From the NCBI GenBank assembly GCA_003661905.1, contig QMXA01000086.1, positions 1-5,735 of the forward strand: 5,735 nt of DNA, given 5' to 3'. The notes below the pieces were generated by a model, which saw only the letters and a program-made list of their open reading frames with translations, was not told the DNA's origin and did not search any database. The stretch comes from Thermoprotei archaeon (GTDB lineage Archaea > Thermoproteota > Thermoprotei_A > Sulfolobales > Ignisphaeraceae). This document shows positions 1 through 4,805 of the stretch, in pieces; the stretch's first letter is position 1, and the number at the start of each line of letters is the position of its first letter. The position numbers were made by a program, and so were the translations under genes.

Positions 1-30
1 AGTACTTGAGGTATCTTTAGTAATATTCAT
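1..30 (-). CDS. Possible start of a divergent gene (partial, ten codons)
   Basis: On the minus strand an ATG at 30-28 opens ten codons (MNITKDTSST) with no stop before the window edge. AGGTG lies five bases upstream (36-40). The palindromic AT-rich element at 61-70 would put a transcription start near 39, just ahead of the ATG. These three signs fit the first codons of a gene divergent from the oligosaccharyltransferase gene. Ten codons are too few to recognise a product, and an open frame this short is common by chance. The plus strand also has a short open hydrophobic frame here (2-52, ending TAG) that could be the tail of an upstream membrane protein, and the two readings exclude each other. 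The call rests on the signals, not on the peptide. Confidence 0.28.
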   Translation of the reverse strand, partial: MNITKDTSST

Positions 31-60
31 AACAGCACCTTATTACATGTAGTGCTAGCA

Positions 61-70
61 GATATATATC
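61..70. promoter_or_regulatory. Palindromic TATA-like element between divergent starts
   Basis: GATATATATC is a perfect 10-bp palindrome, so it reads the same on both strands. Its centre lies about 38 bases before the ATG at 104 and about 35 bases before the possible minus-strand ATG at 30. With the archaeal TATA-to-start spacing of about 26 bases, it would give leaders of roughly 9-12 nucleotides in each direction. It is the best TATA candidate for the oligosaccharyltransferase gene. Use in both directions is inferred. Confidence 0.42.
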
Positions 71-103
71 CCAAGCCGTTAGTGGTGCAGGGGCTAGTCT
101 ACT

Positions 104-2332
104 ATGAGAAGACTGTCTCTCCTGCTCCCATATTCACGATACATTGCATTGGCTTTATTACTTCTTGCCATAGCTGCAGGTTGTTATCTTAGATTAATGC
201 CTTTGATAAATGCGATGGAGGCAGGTATCATTGAGAAATATCCTGAAGCTAAGCTCTATGAGCTTGATCCTTTTGAGACCTACTGGATAACTAAGTACCT
301 AATAAATAATGGTCTCGGATCATGGTGGGACTTAACGAATGAAAACCTTGTAACTCATATATTTTGGCATCCTTGGGGGAGGGACTTTACACGTTCAGAA
401 CTCCCGGGACTTGCATTCTTTGCTGCAACAACTTATAAAATACTAGAGATTTTTAATGTAGATTTAATGACTTGGATGTGCATAATACCAGTGCTAAGTG
501 CTGCTTTATCTATCATAGGAGTCTTCTTATTATCTCGTGAGATATCTAACTCAATGGCTGCAGGTGTAGCAGCTGCATTAATACTGGCCTTTCTATTTGT
601 TGATAGAACAATTGCGGGTTTCACTGTAAAATACGCATTTGGTCTTGGATTAATACCGATATTTGCCTGGCTTCATGTGAGAACTTGGAAGAGAATGAGC
701 ATTGCTTCAGCTATCATAGCAGGCATATTACTTGGTTATTCATTAATTTCTTGGGCAGGTACAGCAGTAGTAGCTTTGGTAGCTGCTAGCACTGTTCTCC
801 TAATGCCGTTAATAAATAGAATTGATTTCAAACATATATTATTATGGATCTTGGAATTAATTCCTGTAGTAATAATGTTAGCACCCATGCCTACTTACGG
901 TATTAGGTTCTTCTATGGAGGAGCTGGTATAGCATTATTAGCTCCAATAATGTTACTGCTATATTCTATTGCTTTACGGAAGGCTATTAGAAAGACTAGG
1001 AATACACACATAATATATCTATTAACATTAATAGCAATTGTAGGTATAGGACTTATGGCTATTGAGTTTGGATATATAAGAATTGTTGGAAAGGGCTTGG
1101 CTGCTCTAGGTTTAAAAGAAGTTCATCCATTAATTAGAACTGTTGCAGAGTATCAAAAACCAACATCGATAAATATAGTTTGGGGGGCTCTAGGTATTGT
1201 AACATTTATTGGAGTAGCTAGTGCTATTCTATTTGGGCTATTCTATGGTCTTATAAAGAGGAAATCTGAGTACTTATTTATGATGATTCTCAGCATAGCG
1301 ACTTTATGGGGTTTGGTAAATATGAGTTACTTCTTCTCATTAACAGCTATTGTCCTGTCTGTTCCTGCAGGCATAGCTCTGGGATTCATGTTTGTAAAAT
1401 CTCTACCACCAACAATATTTGGTGTTCCTAAATGGAGAGCAGCTAGGGGTTGGTTTACTAGATATGTACTTGCGATACTTCTCATGATGTTAGCACTACT
1501 TCAAATAGCACATGCACTCATGATAGATATTCCAGCTTATAAAGTGACATACCCAACTATAGCTGTCTCAGGCTTACCAATATCAATACCAAATACGGCT
1601 TGGTTAAAAGCATTAGAATGGATTAGAGAAAATACATCTAAAGAAGCTGTTATAGTATCTTGGTGGGATTATGGTTATTGGTTATCAGTTATTGGTGAGA
1701 GAAGAACAGTAGCCGATGGCTCAACAATAAATTCCTCCCAAATAACATTACTAGCTAAAGCATTAATGTCATCTGAAGAGGAGGCAGCGAAAATATTTAC
1801 TGAAAACTTTAGAACTCCACCAAACAATACTTATGTTCTTACATATGATGTCTTCATGTACGATATTACAAGAGGCATCATATATCCATGCCCCGAAGCT
1901 GATATAGGCAAGTCAGTAGCCGCCATCATGAAGTTAGCCGGTATTGATGTTGAAGGAGATATAGCTAATGGAACATACAGATATGTGTATCCAGCCTATG
2001 ACTTCGTTAAAGGTGTCTATACTTATCAGCCACGGTGGGAATTAGCTGAGATTTATAACAAGTTATTGTACAAGATGATGATAAATGGTACATATACTTA
2101 TTTCCTAAATAATGTTGATCCAAAAGCTGTAATGAAGCCTCCAAGGATAGATATATACACTGGAAGATTTATACCGCCGGAGATGTTGCCTGAAGTTCCT
2201 AAGGTTCGTATGAAAATTTTCAAACCTGTGAGAATAGTTGCTGAACCTATACAGAATACCATGTACACAGTTCTGGTATTTATTTATAAACTAGACTATA
2301 ATGCATATAGAGAAGCCATGAAGACGAGTTAG
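104..2332 (+). CDS. aglB: STT3/AglB-type oligosaccharyltransferase (dolichyl-phosphooligosaccharide-protein glycotransferase)
   Basis: Membrane enzyme that moves a lipid-linked oligosaccharide to Asn of N-x-S/T sequons on proteins exposed outside the cell, in archaeal N-glycosylation. The first 480 or so residues are hydrophobic, with about 13 likely membrane spans; the rest is a soluble outer domain. The family hallmark WWDYGYW is at 520-526 and reads the sequon Ser/Thr. DPFE at 55-58 supplies the first loop acid, and TVAE at 346-349 matches the TIxE/SVSE motif. DIGK at 600-603, followed by Met609 and Ile614, resembles the DK/MI motif. The second acidic motif, usually DTD, DTE or DxH after the RT/S-x-A/S-G stretch, reads TVK here (174-176, after RTIAGF). 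At 742 residues it is within the AglB range. ATG 104 is preceded nine bases upstream by an in-frame TAG (95-97), so the start is firm; there is no strong Shine-Dalgarno site and the leader is short. Five sequons in the outer domain (NTS, NSS, NNT, NGT twice) could be self-glycosylated. The family call is secure. Confidence 0.95.
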   Translation: MRRLSLLLPYSRYIALALLLLAIAAGCYLRLMPLINAMEAGIIEKYPEAKLYELDPFETYWITKYLINNGLGSWWDLTNENLVTHIFWHPWGRDFTRSELPGLAFFAATTYKILEIFNVDLMTWMCIIPVLSAALSIIGVFLLSREISNSMAAGVAAALILAFLFVDRTIAGFTVKYAFGLGLIPIFAWLHVRTWKRMSIASAIIAGILLGYSLISWAGTAVVALVAASTVLLMPLINRIDFKHILLWILELIPVVIMLAPMPTYGIRFFYGGAGIALLAPIMLLLYSIALRKAIRKTRNTHIIYLLTLIAIVGIGLMAIEFGYIRIVGKGLAALGLKEVHPLIRTVAEYQKPTSINIVWGALGIVTFIGVASAILFGLFYGLIKRKSEYLFMMILSIATLWGLVNMSYFFSLTAIVLSVPAGIALGFMFVKSLPPTIFGVPKWRAARGWFTRYVLAILLMMLALLQIAHALMIDIPAYKVTYPTIAVSGLPISIPNTAWLKALEWIRENTSKEAVIVSWWDYGYWLSVIGERRTVADGSTINSSQITLLAKALMSSEEEAAKIFTENFRTPPNNTYVLTYDVFMYDITRGIIYPCPEADIGKSVAAIMKLAGIDVEGDIANGTYRYVYPAYDFVKGVYTYQPRWELAEIYNKLLYKMMINGTYTYFLNNVDPKAVMKPPRIDIYTGRFIPPEMLPEVPKVRMKIFKPVRIVAEPIQNTMYTVLVFIYKLDYNAYREAMKTS

Positions 2333-2366
2333 TAATTTTCATCTAAGTACTTTTGACTTACTAATT
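2327..2366. terminator. Inverted repeat across both stop codons, possible two-way 3' end
   Basis: TTAGTAA (2329-2335) is the reverse complement of TTACTAA (2358-2364), and the pairing extends outward through one G-T and one A-T pair. The stem would be about nine pairs with a loop of 22 bases. It spans the TAG of the plus-strand oligosaccharyltransferase gene and the TGA of the minus-strand kinase gene, which are only 6 bp apart. The loop holds the palindrome AAGTACTT (2345-2352) and short T-runs on the plus strand. It could form in either transcript. Archaeal termination relies mainly on T-rich tracts, so a terminator role is inferred. Confidence 0.3.
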
Positions 2367-3217
2367 AAATTGTCCGAGAGAACTTCTATTTCGTAATAGT
2401 TAAACCAAGGTATTCTTCCTCTACTAACTCTCAAACCTGCTGCTGCAGCTCCTTTAGCTATAGCTCTCTTCCAATCCTCACCCTTATAAAATTCATATGC
2501 GGCTATTGAAAGTAATATATCGCCTGTTCCTGTGGCATCTCCTTGAATTCCTGGTAAGGCCGGTATGTACATTATTTCTTGATTAAAGGAAGCTATGAGG
2601 CCATGAGCTCCCATAGACACTATTACTATGCCCTTTGAGTATTTAGAAAGGAACTTAACCGCACTTAATGCACTACGATACATGGGTACTTCTGATAAAT
2701 CTGCATGGACTATATCAACTATTCTCAGTGCTTGTACTAATTCATTATTCCATCTAATAATTATTTCTCCATAATTATTGGCTTCTCTAACAAAGCCTTG
2801 AATATCGAGAGCAAGTGTAGTAGCTACGCTTCTTATATCATAAATAGTTTCTAATGATACTTCTTTATAAACTGGACTTATTATAGCTAGGGAATTTCTC
2901 AACATACTTAAAACTTCACTATCCACTTTTATCACTGCTCCTTTCTTGAGTAATTTAACTTTGCGATTTATTTCATCTATGTACACTAGCTCAAATACTG
3001 GAACTTCATTACTTACAGTTATGAGCTTTATTCCCATATCCTTTAAGAGATCTATATGTACTCTCTGTGCAGGTGCTATGAGCATTATTTGATCATCGTA
3101 GAAGTGTTTTAATGCCATTAAGCAGTAATAAGCAGAACCTCCTATAACCTTTCTATTTTCAATATTGTCTATTGTGAAACTACCTATTATTGCTATGGTA
3201 CTTCTATTCTTCCTCAC
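2339..3217 (-). CDS. PfkB-family carbohydrate or nucleoside kinase
   Basis: Cytoplasmic kinase of the ribokinase/PfkB fold, transferring phosphate to a hydroxyl of a sugar, inositol or nucleoside. Numbered from GTG 3217 (292 residues, normal for the family): a first beta strand and Asp17; the glycine motif GGSAYY at 26-31 (substrate side); LDIQGFVR at 137-144, as in several archaeal PfkB proteins; HADLSE at 171-176, in the place of the N-x-x-E metal/phosphate motif; SMGAHG at 201-206; and the family signature DATGTGD at 227-233, whose last Asp is the expected catalytic base and whose glycines form the anion hole. The frame stays open to TTG 3238, but GTG 3217 is preferred because GGAGG (3226-3230) lies eight bases before it, while TTG has no such site. 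It overlaps the stop of the preceding gene by 14 bases, so translational coupling is likely. The family is secure. The substrate is not readable from sequence; inositol or ribose-type sugars and nucleosides are candidates. Confidence 0.9.
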   Translation of the reverse strand: MRKNRSTIAIIGSFTIDNIENRKVIGGSAYYCLMALKHFYDDQIMLIAPAQRVHIDLLKDMGIKLITVSNEVPVFELVYIDEINRKVKLLKKGAVIKVDSEVLSMLRNSLAIISPVYKEVSLETIYDIRSVATTLALDIQGFVREANNYGEIIIRWNNELVQALRIVDIVHADLSEVPMYRSALSAVKFLSKYSKGIVIVSMGAHGLIASFNQEIMYIPALPGIQGDATGTGDILLSIAAYEFYKGEDWKRAIAKGAAAAGLRVSRGRIPWFNYYEIEVLSDNLISKSKVLR

Positions 3218-3500
3218 TTTCCTCTCCTCCCTCCTCAATAGCTATTGGGACTCTCTTTCTCTCCCAAGAGGATGTTGCATGAGCTTTTATGTGTTCTATA
3301 AGATCTTGTACTGTAAAGAAATAGGCTGCTTTTTCAGGTACTACTTGAGTATCTCCTTTTCCTTCTGGACATACGTTATCTATATCTGTGCATATAGGGC
3401 ATAGTATAAGCCCTGTAATAAGATCTACACAAGTTTCAATTTCCATACCTTCATATATGAATTTTCTCCTACTCCATTTCGGATTCCAACGAAATACCAT
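3204..3500 (-). CDS. Small Cys/His-rich protein, putative zinc-binding, function unknown
   Basis: I do not recognise this 98-residue protein. The N-terminus is basic and aromatic (FRW, KWSRRKF). The core has Cys24, CPIC at 34-37, Cys44, and an HIKAH at 70-74 in a likely helix. The CxxC plus HxxxH set is compatible with one zinc site of C2H2 type with a long insert, or with a small ribbon using Cys24 or Cys44. The C-terminus is acidic, with seven Glu in the last ten residues (89-98). The ATG at 3500 is well supported: GAGGTG (3508-3513) lies seven bases upstream. The gene overlaps the kinase start by 14 bases, so the two proteins are probably made from one transcript. There is no membrane span or signal peptide. 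A role in nucleic-acid or protein binding is only suggested by the metal motif and the basic N-terminus. The gene itself looks real: good start signals and conserved-looking motif spacing. Confidence 0.82.
   Translation of the reverse strand: MVFRWNPKWSRRKFIYEGMEIETCVDLITGLILCPICTDIDNVCPEGKGDTQVVPEKAAYFFTVQDLIEHIKAHATSSWERKRVPIAIEEGGEESEEE
3226..3230 (-). promoter_or_regulatory. Shine-Dalgarno site of the kinase, inside the upstream gene
   Basis: GGAGG on the minus strand ends eight bases before GTG 3217. It lies in a purine-rich run (3221-3236) that also encodes the Glu/Gly tail of the small upstream protein. It is what favours GTG 3217 over TTG 3238 as the kinase start. Confidence 0.6.
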
Positions 3501-3507
3501 TCAAATT

Positions 3508-3513
3508 CACCTC
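3508..3513 (-). promoter_or_regulatory. Shine-Dalgarno site of the small Cys/His-rich gene
   Basis: GAGGTG lies seven bases before the ATG at 3500 on the minus strand. It fixes that start and implies a leader of at least 14 bases. Confidence 0.6.
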
Positions 3514-3554
3514 TAACAATTACATTATTTACTATGTAGAGCAGTTAGTTCTAG

Positions 3555-3563
3555 TTAGATAAG
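3555..3563 (-). promoter_or_regulatory. Possible TATA box for the small protein/kinase unit
   Basis: CTTATCTAA on the minus strand would place a transcription start near 3532. That leaves a leader of about 32 bases that includes the Shine-Dalgarno site at 3508-3513. It lies between the tRNA end (3577) and the ATG. The unit could instead be read through from the tRNA promoter, since no T-rich stop signal separates them. Confidence 0.3.
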
Positions 3564-3576
3564 TGGGGTCTTGAAG

Positions 3577-3663
3577 TGGTGCGGGGGCGGGGATTTGAAC
3601 CCCGGACGGCCTTCGCCAGCGGATCTTGAGTCCGCCCCCTTAACCTAGCTCGGGCACCCCCGC
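3577..3663 (-). tRNA. tRNA-Leu (anticodon CAA)
   Basis: Minus-strand class II tRNA of 87 bases including a genome-encoded CCA (3577-3579). The acceptor stem is GCGGGGG (3663-3657) paired with CCCCCGC (3587-3581), with discriminator A at 3580. U8 and G9 lead into a D arm with a CCC/GGG stem. The anticodon stem GCGGA/TCCGC encloses the loop CTCAAGA, giving anticodon CAA, which reads UUG as leucine. The long variable arm has a GGC/GCC stem with loop GAAG, as expected for Leu. The T arm is CGGGG-TTCAAAT-CCCCG. All stems are almost purely G-C, as in hyperthermophiles. There is no intron at 37/38, where many crenarchaeal tRNAs carry one. A TATA box sits at the right distance upstream. Confidence 0.96.
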
Positions 3664-3687
3664 CCCCAAATGTATAGGTTTTCTGGG

Positions 3688-3694
3688 CTATAAG
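3688..3694 (-). promoter_or_regulatory. TATA box of the tRNA-Leu gene
   Basis: CTTATAG on the minus strand is centred about 28 bases before the first base of the mature tRNA (3663). This is the spacing expected for a start at or just before the tRNA 5' end, so the precursor would have almost no leader. Confidence 0.55.
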
Positions 3695-3753
3695 CAATGC
3701 TACGCCCTGGATTACGTTATGAATTCAATCTTATATTTTACATAGTAGAGGGA

Positions 3754-3791
3754 AATTCCTTATAGAAACTTAGATTATCTTAGAAGGAATT
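3754..3791. repeat. 8-bp inverted repeat downstream of the ribbon-helix-helix gene
   Basis: AATTCCTT (3754-3761) and AAGGAATT (3784-3791) are perfect reverse complements separated by 22 bases; a few more pairs are possible inside after one mismatch. On the minus strand it begins 16 bases after the stop of the ribbon-helix-helix gene. It could therefore be a 3'-end hairpin, though no long T-tract follows. The spacer also holds CTTAG twice, ten bases apart (3769-3773, 3779-3783). Confidence 0.35.
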
Positions 3792-3807
3792 ACTGGATAT
3801 AAATATA

Positions 3808-4029
3808 TCACTCACGACTTAAGTCTCTATTTCTCAAGTGTGTTATGAAATAATCTATTGCAGCTCTAATGAAATCAGATCTACTCGAAAATCCATGTTT
3901 CTTTGCTAAATCATCTATTGTCTTTATTGTTGAAATGTTTAGCTTAACTGAGACAACTTTTGTTGCATCAATTTCGACCTCAAATATTCTTCCACGGCTC
4001 TTTGAAACATTAGTTGATAACCTATACAT
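3808..4029 (-). CDS. Ribbon-helix-helix (CopG/Arc-type) DNA-binding protein
   Basis: A 73-residue protein likely to act as a dimeric transcription regulator, with the beta strand of each subunit lying in the DNA major groove. The strand VVSVKLN (about 25-31) is followed by helix 1 (ISTIKTIDDLAKKHG), the turn motif GFSSRSDFIR (about 46-55), and helix 2 running to about 66. This spacing is typical of CopG-type proteins. The first 20 or so residues (KSRGRIFEVEID) are an extra N-terminal arm before the fold. The start is well fixed: AGGAGGTG lies seven bases before the ATG, and an AT box sits about 27 bases before the implied transcript start. It is divergent from the HTH-finger gene at 4247. It could also be an antitoxin, as many proteins of this fold are, but no toxin-like gene lies next to it. 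Autoregulation is plausible. Confidence 0.88.
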   Translation of the reverse strand: MYRLSTNVSKSRGRIFEVEIDATKVVSVKLNISTIKTIDDLAKKHGFSSRSDFIRAAIDYFITHLRNRDLSRE

Positions 4030-4036
4030 TCCATCA

Positions 4037-4044
4037 CACCTCCT
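4037..4044 (-). promoter_or_regulatory. Strong Shine-Dalgarno site of the ribbon-helix-helix gene
   Basis: AGGAGGTG on the minus strand, seven bases before the ATG at 4029. It is the strongest ribosome binding site in the window and settles the start. Confidence 0.75.
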
Positions 4045-4071
4045 AGGGCACCATAATCAACCACGTACGGA

Positions 4072-4082
4072 TTTTTTAAAAA
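4072..4082 (-). promoter_or_regulatory. TATA box of the ribbon-helix-helix gene, with CGTACG just downstream
   Basis: A run of six T and five A on the plus strand reads TTTTTAAAAAA on the minus strand. Its centre predicts a start near 4050, so the leader of about 20 bases would carry the Shine-Dalgarno site at 4037-4044. The palindrome CGTACG (4064-4069) lies between box and start, where a bound repressor would block polymerase. Confidence 0.5.
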
Positions 4083-4090
4083 TGTATCCC

Positions 4091-4192
4091 TACCAGTTAC
4101 CTAGAGTACCATGTATACTGTTGGTTTCTCCTTAAGAGCCTCGTTGAGAGGTAAGAGTCGGTATTACTAGGTCTCTGCATATACCCTGGTAT
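4091..4192. repeat. Cluster of TACC/GGTA tetramers, candidate operator region
   Basis: The spacer between the two divergent regulator genes holds TACC at 4091, 4098, 4107 and 4182 and GGTA at 4150, 4160 and 4188. The last pair forms the dyad ATACC-CT-GGTAT (4181-4192). Chance would give about one such tetramer on either orientation in this length. Ribbon-helix-helix proteins often bind arrays of short half-sites, which makes this a candidate control region; binding itself is inferred. A small hairpin CCTC-GTTGA-GAGG also lies at 4139-4151. I see no RNA gene in the spacer. Confidence 0.35.
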
Positions 4193-4246
4193 CAGAAACT
4201 ATGTGAAACTCTACATGAGTCTAGATAGAAAAGTTTATTTTGAAGT

Positions 4247-4762
4247 GTGTGGGAGCTTTTTAACCCAATAGACTTTGAAGCTAGGGCCTTGGTGCAGAAC
4301 GTGAGTGGCAATATTACTTCACTTCTAGAGTATCTAGTACTTAAAATGCTTACTGGAAATGGAATAGTTGTTGAAGCTCTAAAGATGTATATTGTTGATG
4401 AAATGAGTCCTAGTACTGTTGCTTCAAAACTTGGACTAAGTAAGCATCAGATCAGAGGATATGCACAAAGAGTAGTCGAAAAAATAGGAGACTTTAGAAA
4501 GGCCTTTTTAGTCATTTCAGAAGTATATGATCTACTAATGAGGATAAAACCCATTGTTAGTAACTATGGTCATAGAAAAATATGTATGGTATGCGGTCGT
4601 GAACTAAGTACAAGTGGAGAAGACCATGTAAAAAGATACCATAGGGAGGTAGTAGAGGATTATGTCTATAGTATTTTAACAATACTCAAAATTAGAGTAA
4701 GTAAAAGAATGGCATCTAGAATACATCAAATGGCTAATACCCCTTCAACGAGTAGTTTATAA
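4247..4762 (+). CDS. Helix-turn-helix protein with C-terminal C2H2-like zinc finger, putative DNA-binding regulator
   Basis: A 171-residue protein I cannot assign to a named family. Residues 41-80 look like a helix-turn-helix: a helix ending in VDEM, then SPSTVASKLGLSKHQIRGY, with the usual small residues and a Gly at the turn. A long helical linker (82-105) leads to a finger with Cys113, Cys116, His127 and His132 (C-x2-C-x10-H-x4-H). The Cys-His spacing is shorter than the classic 12. A basic helix (148-162) and a Ser/Thr-rich tail follow. A sequence-specific regulator is the natural reading. The start is uncertain. GTG 4247 has no good Shine-Dalgarno site, and the AT box at 4233-4241 is too close for it. 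Either an upstream box near 4178 is used, or translation begins at TTG 4289, GTG 4292 or GTG 4301, all before the HTH. It is divergent from the ribbon-helix-helix gene and 43 bp ahead of the radical SAM gene. Confidence 0.8.
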   Translation: MWELFNPIDFEARALVQNVSGNITSLLEYLVLKMLTGNGIVVEALKMYIVDEMSPSTVASKLGLSKHQIRGYAQRVVEKIGDFRKAFLVISEVYDLLMRIKPIVSNYGHRKICMVCGRELSTSGEDHVKRYHREVVEDYVYSILTILKIRVSKRMASRIHQMANTPSTSSL

Positions 4763-4764
4763 TT
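4756..4764 (+). promoter_or_regulatory. Possible TATA box of the radical SAM gene
   Basis: TTTATAATT overlaps the TAA of the HTH-finger gene (4760-4762) and predicts a start near 4786, about 20 bases before GTG 4806. A second AT-rich stretch (4766-4773) would give a nearly leaderless transcript. Read-through from the upstream gene is equally possible. Confidence 0.3.
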
Positions 4765-4805
4765 AGTTTTAAGCCTAGTTCCCTCAGTTTGCTCTCGGTG
4801 TTTAG

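Noticed and set aside
2..52. Open hydrophobic frame on the plus strand, ending TAG at 50-52, as a possible tail of an upstream membrane protein.
   Set aside because: Only 16 codons; an open frame of this length is about even odds by chance. The minus-strand ATG with its ribosome site is a competing reading of the same bases.
433..624. 63-codon frame on the minus strand.
   Set aside because: It lies wholly inside the oligosaccharyltransferase gene, antisense to it, with no start signals and no recognisable motif.
1279..1285. ATGATGA resembling box C of a C/D guide RNA; similar TGATGA motifs occur near 2074 and in the HTH-finger gene.
   Set aside because: No box D (CTGA) at the required distance and no second C'/D' pair. 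All are inside conserved coding sequence.
3165..3404. 79-codon plus-strand frame with hydrophobic stretches.
   Set aside because: It is antisense to the small Cys/His-rich gene and the kinase start, both of which have good signals and motifs. The hydrophobicity comes from reading the purine-rich run backwards.
3577..3663. tRNA-Leu as an integration site for a mobile element.
   Set aside because: No second copy of the tRNA 3' end and no integrase are visible in the window.
3808..4029. Ribbon-helix-helix protein as the antitoxin of a toxin-antitoxin pair.
   Set aside because: No small toxin-like gene lies next to it on the same strand. Its minus-strand downstream neighbour is a tRNA, and the other side is a divergent DNA-binding protein.
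3869..4135. 88-codon plus-strand frame.
   Set aside because: It is antisense to the ribbon-helix-helix gene, running through its TATA box and Shine-Dalgarno site, with no domain pattern.
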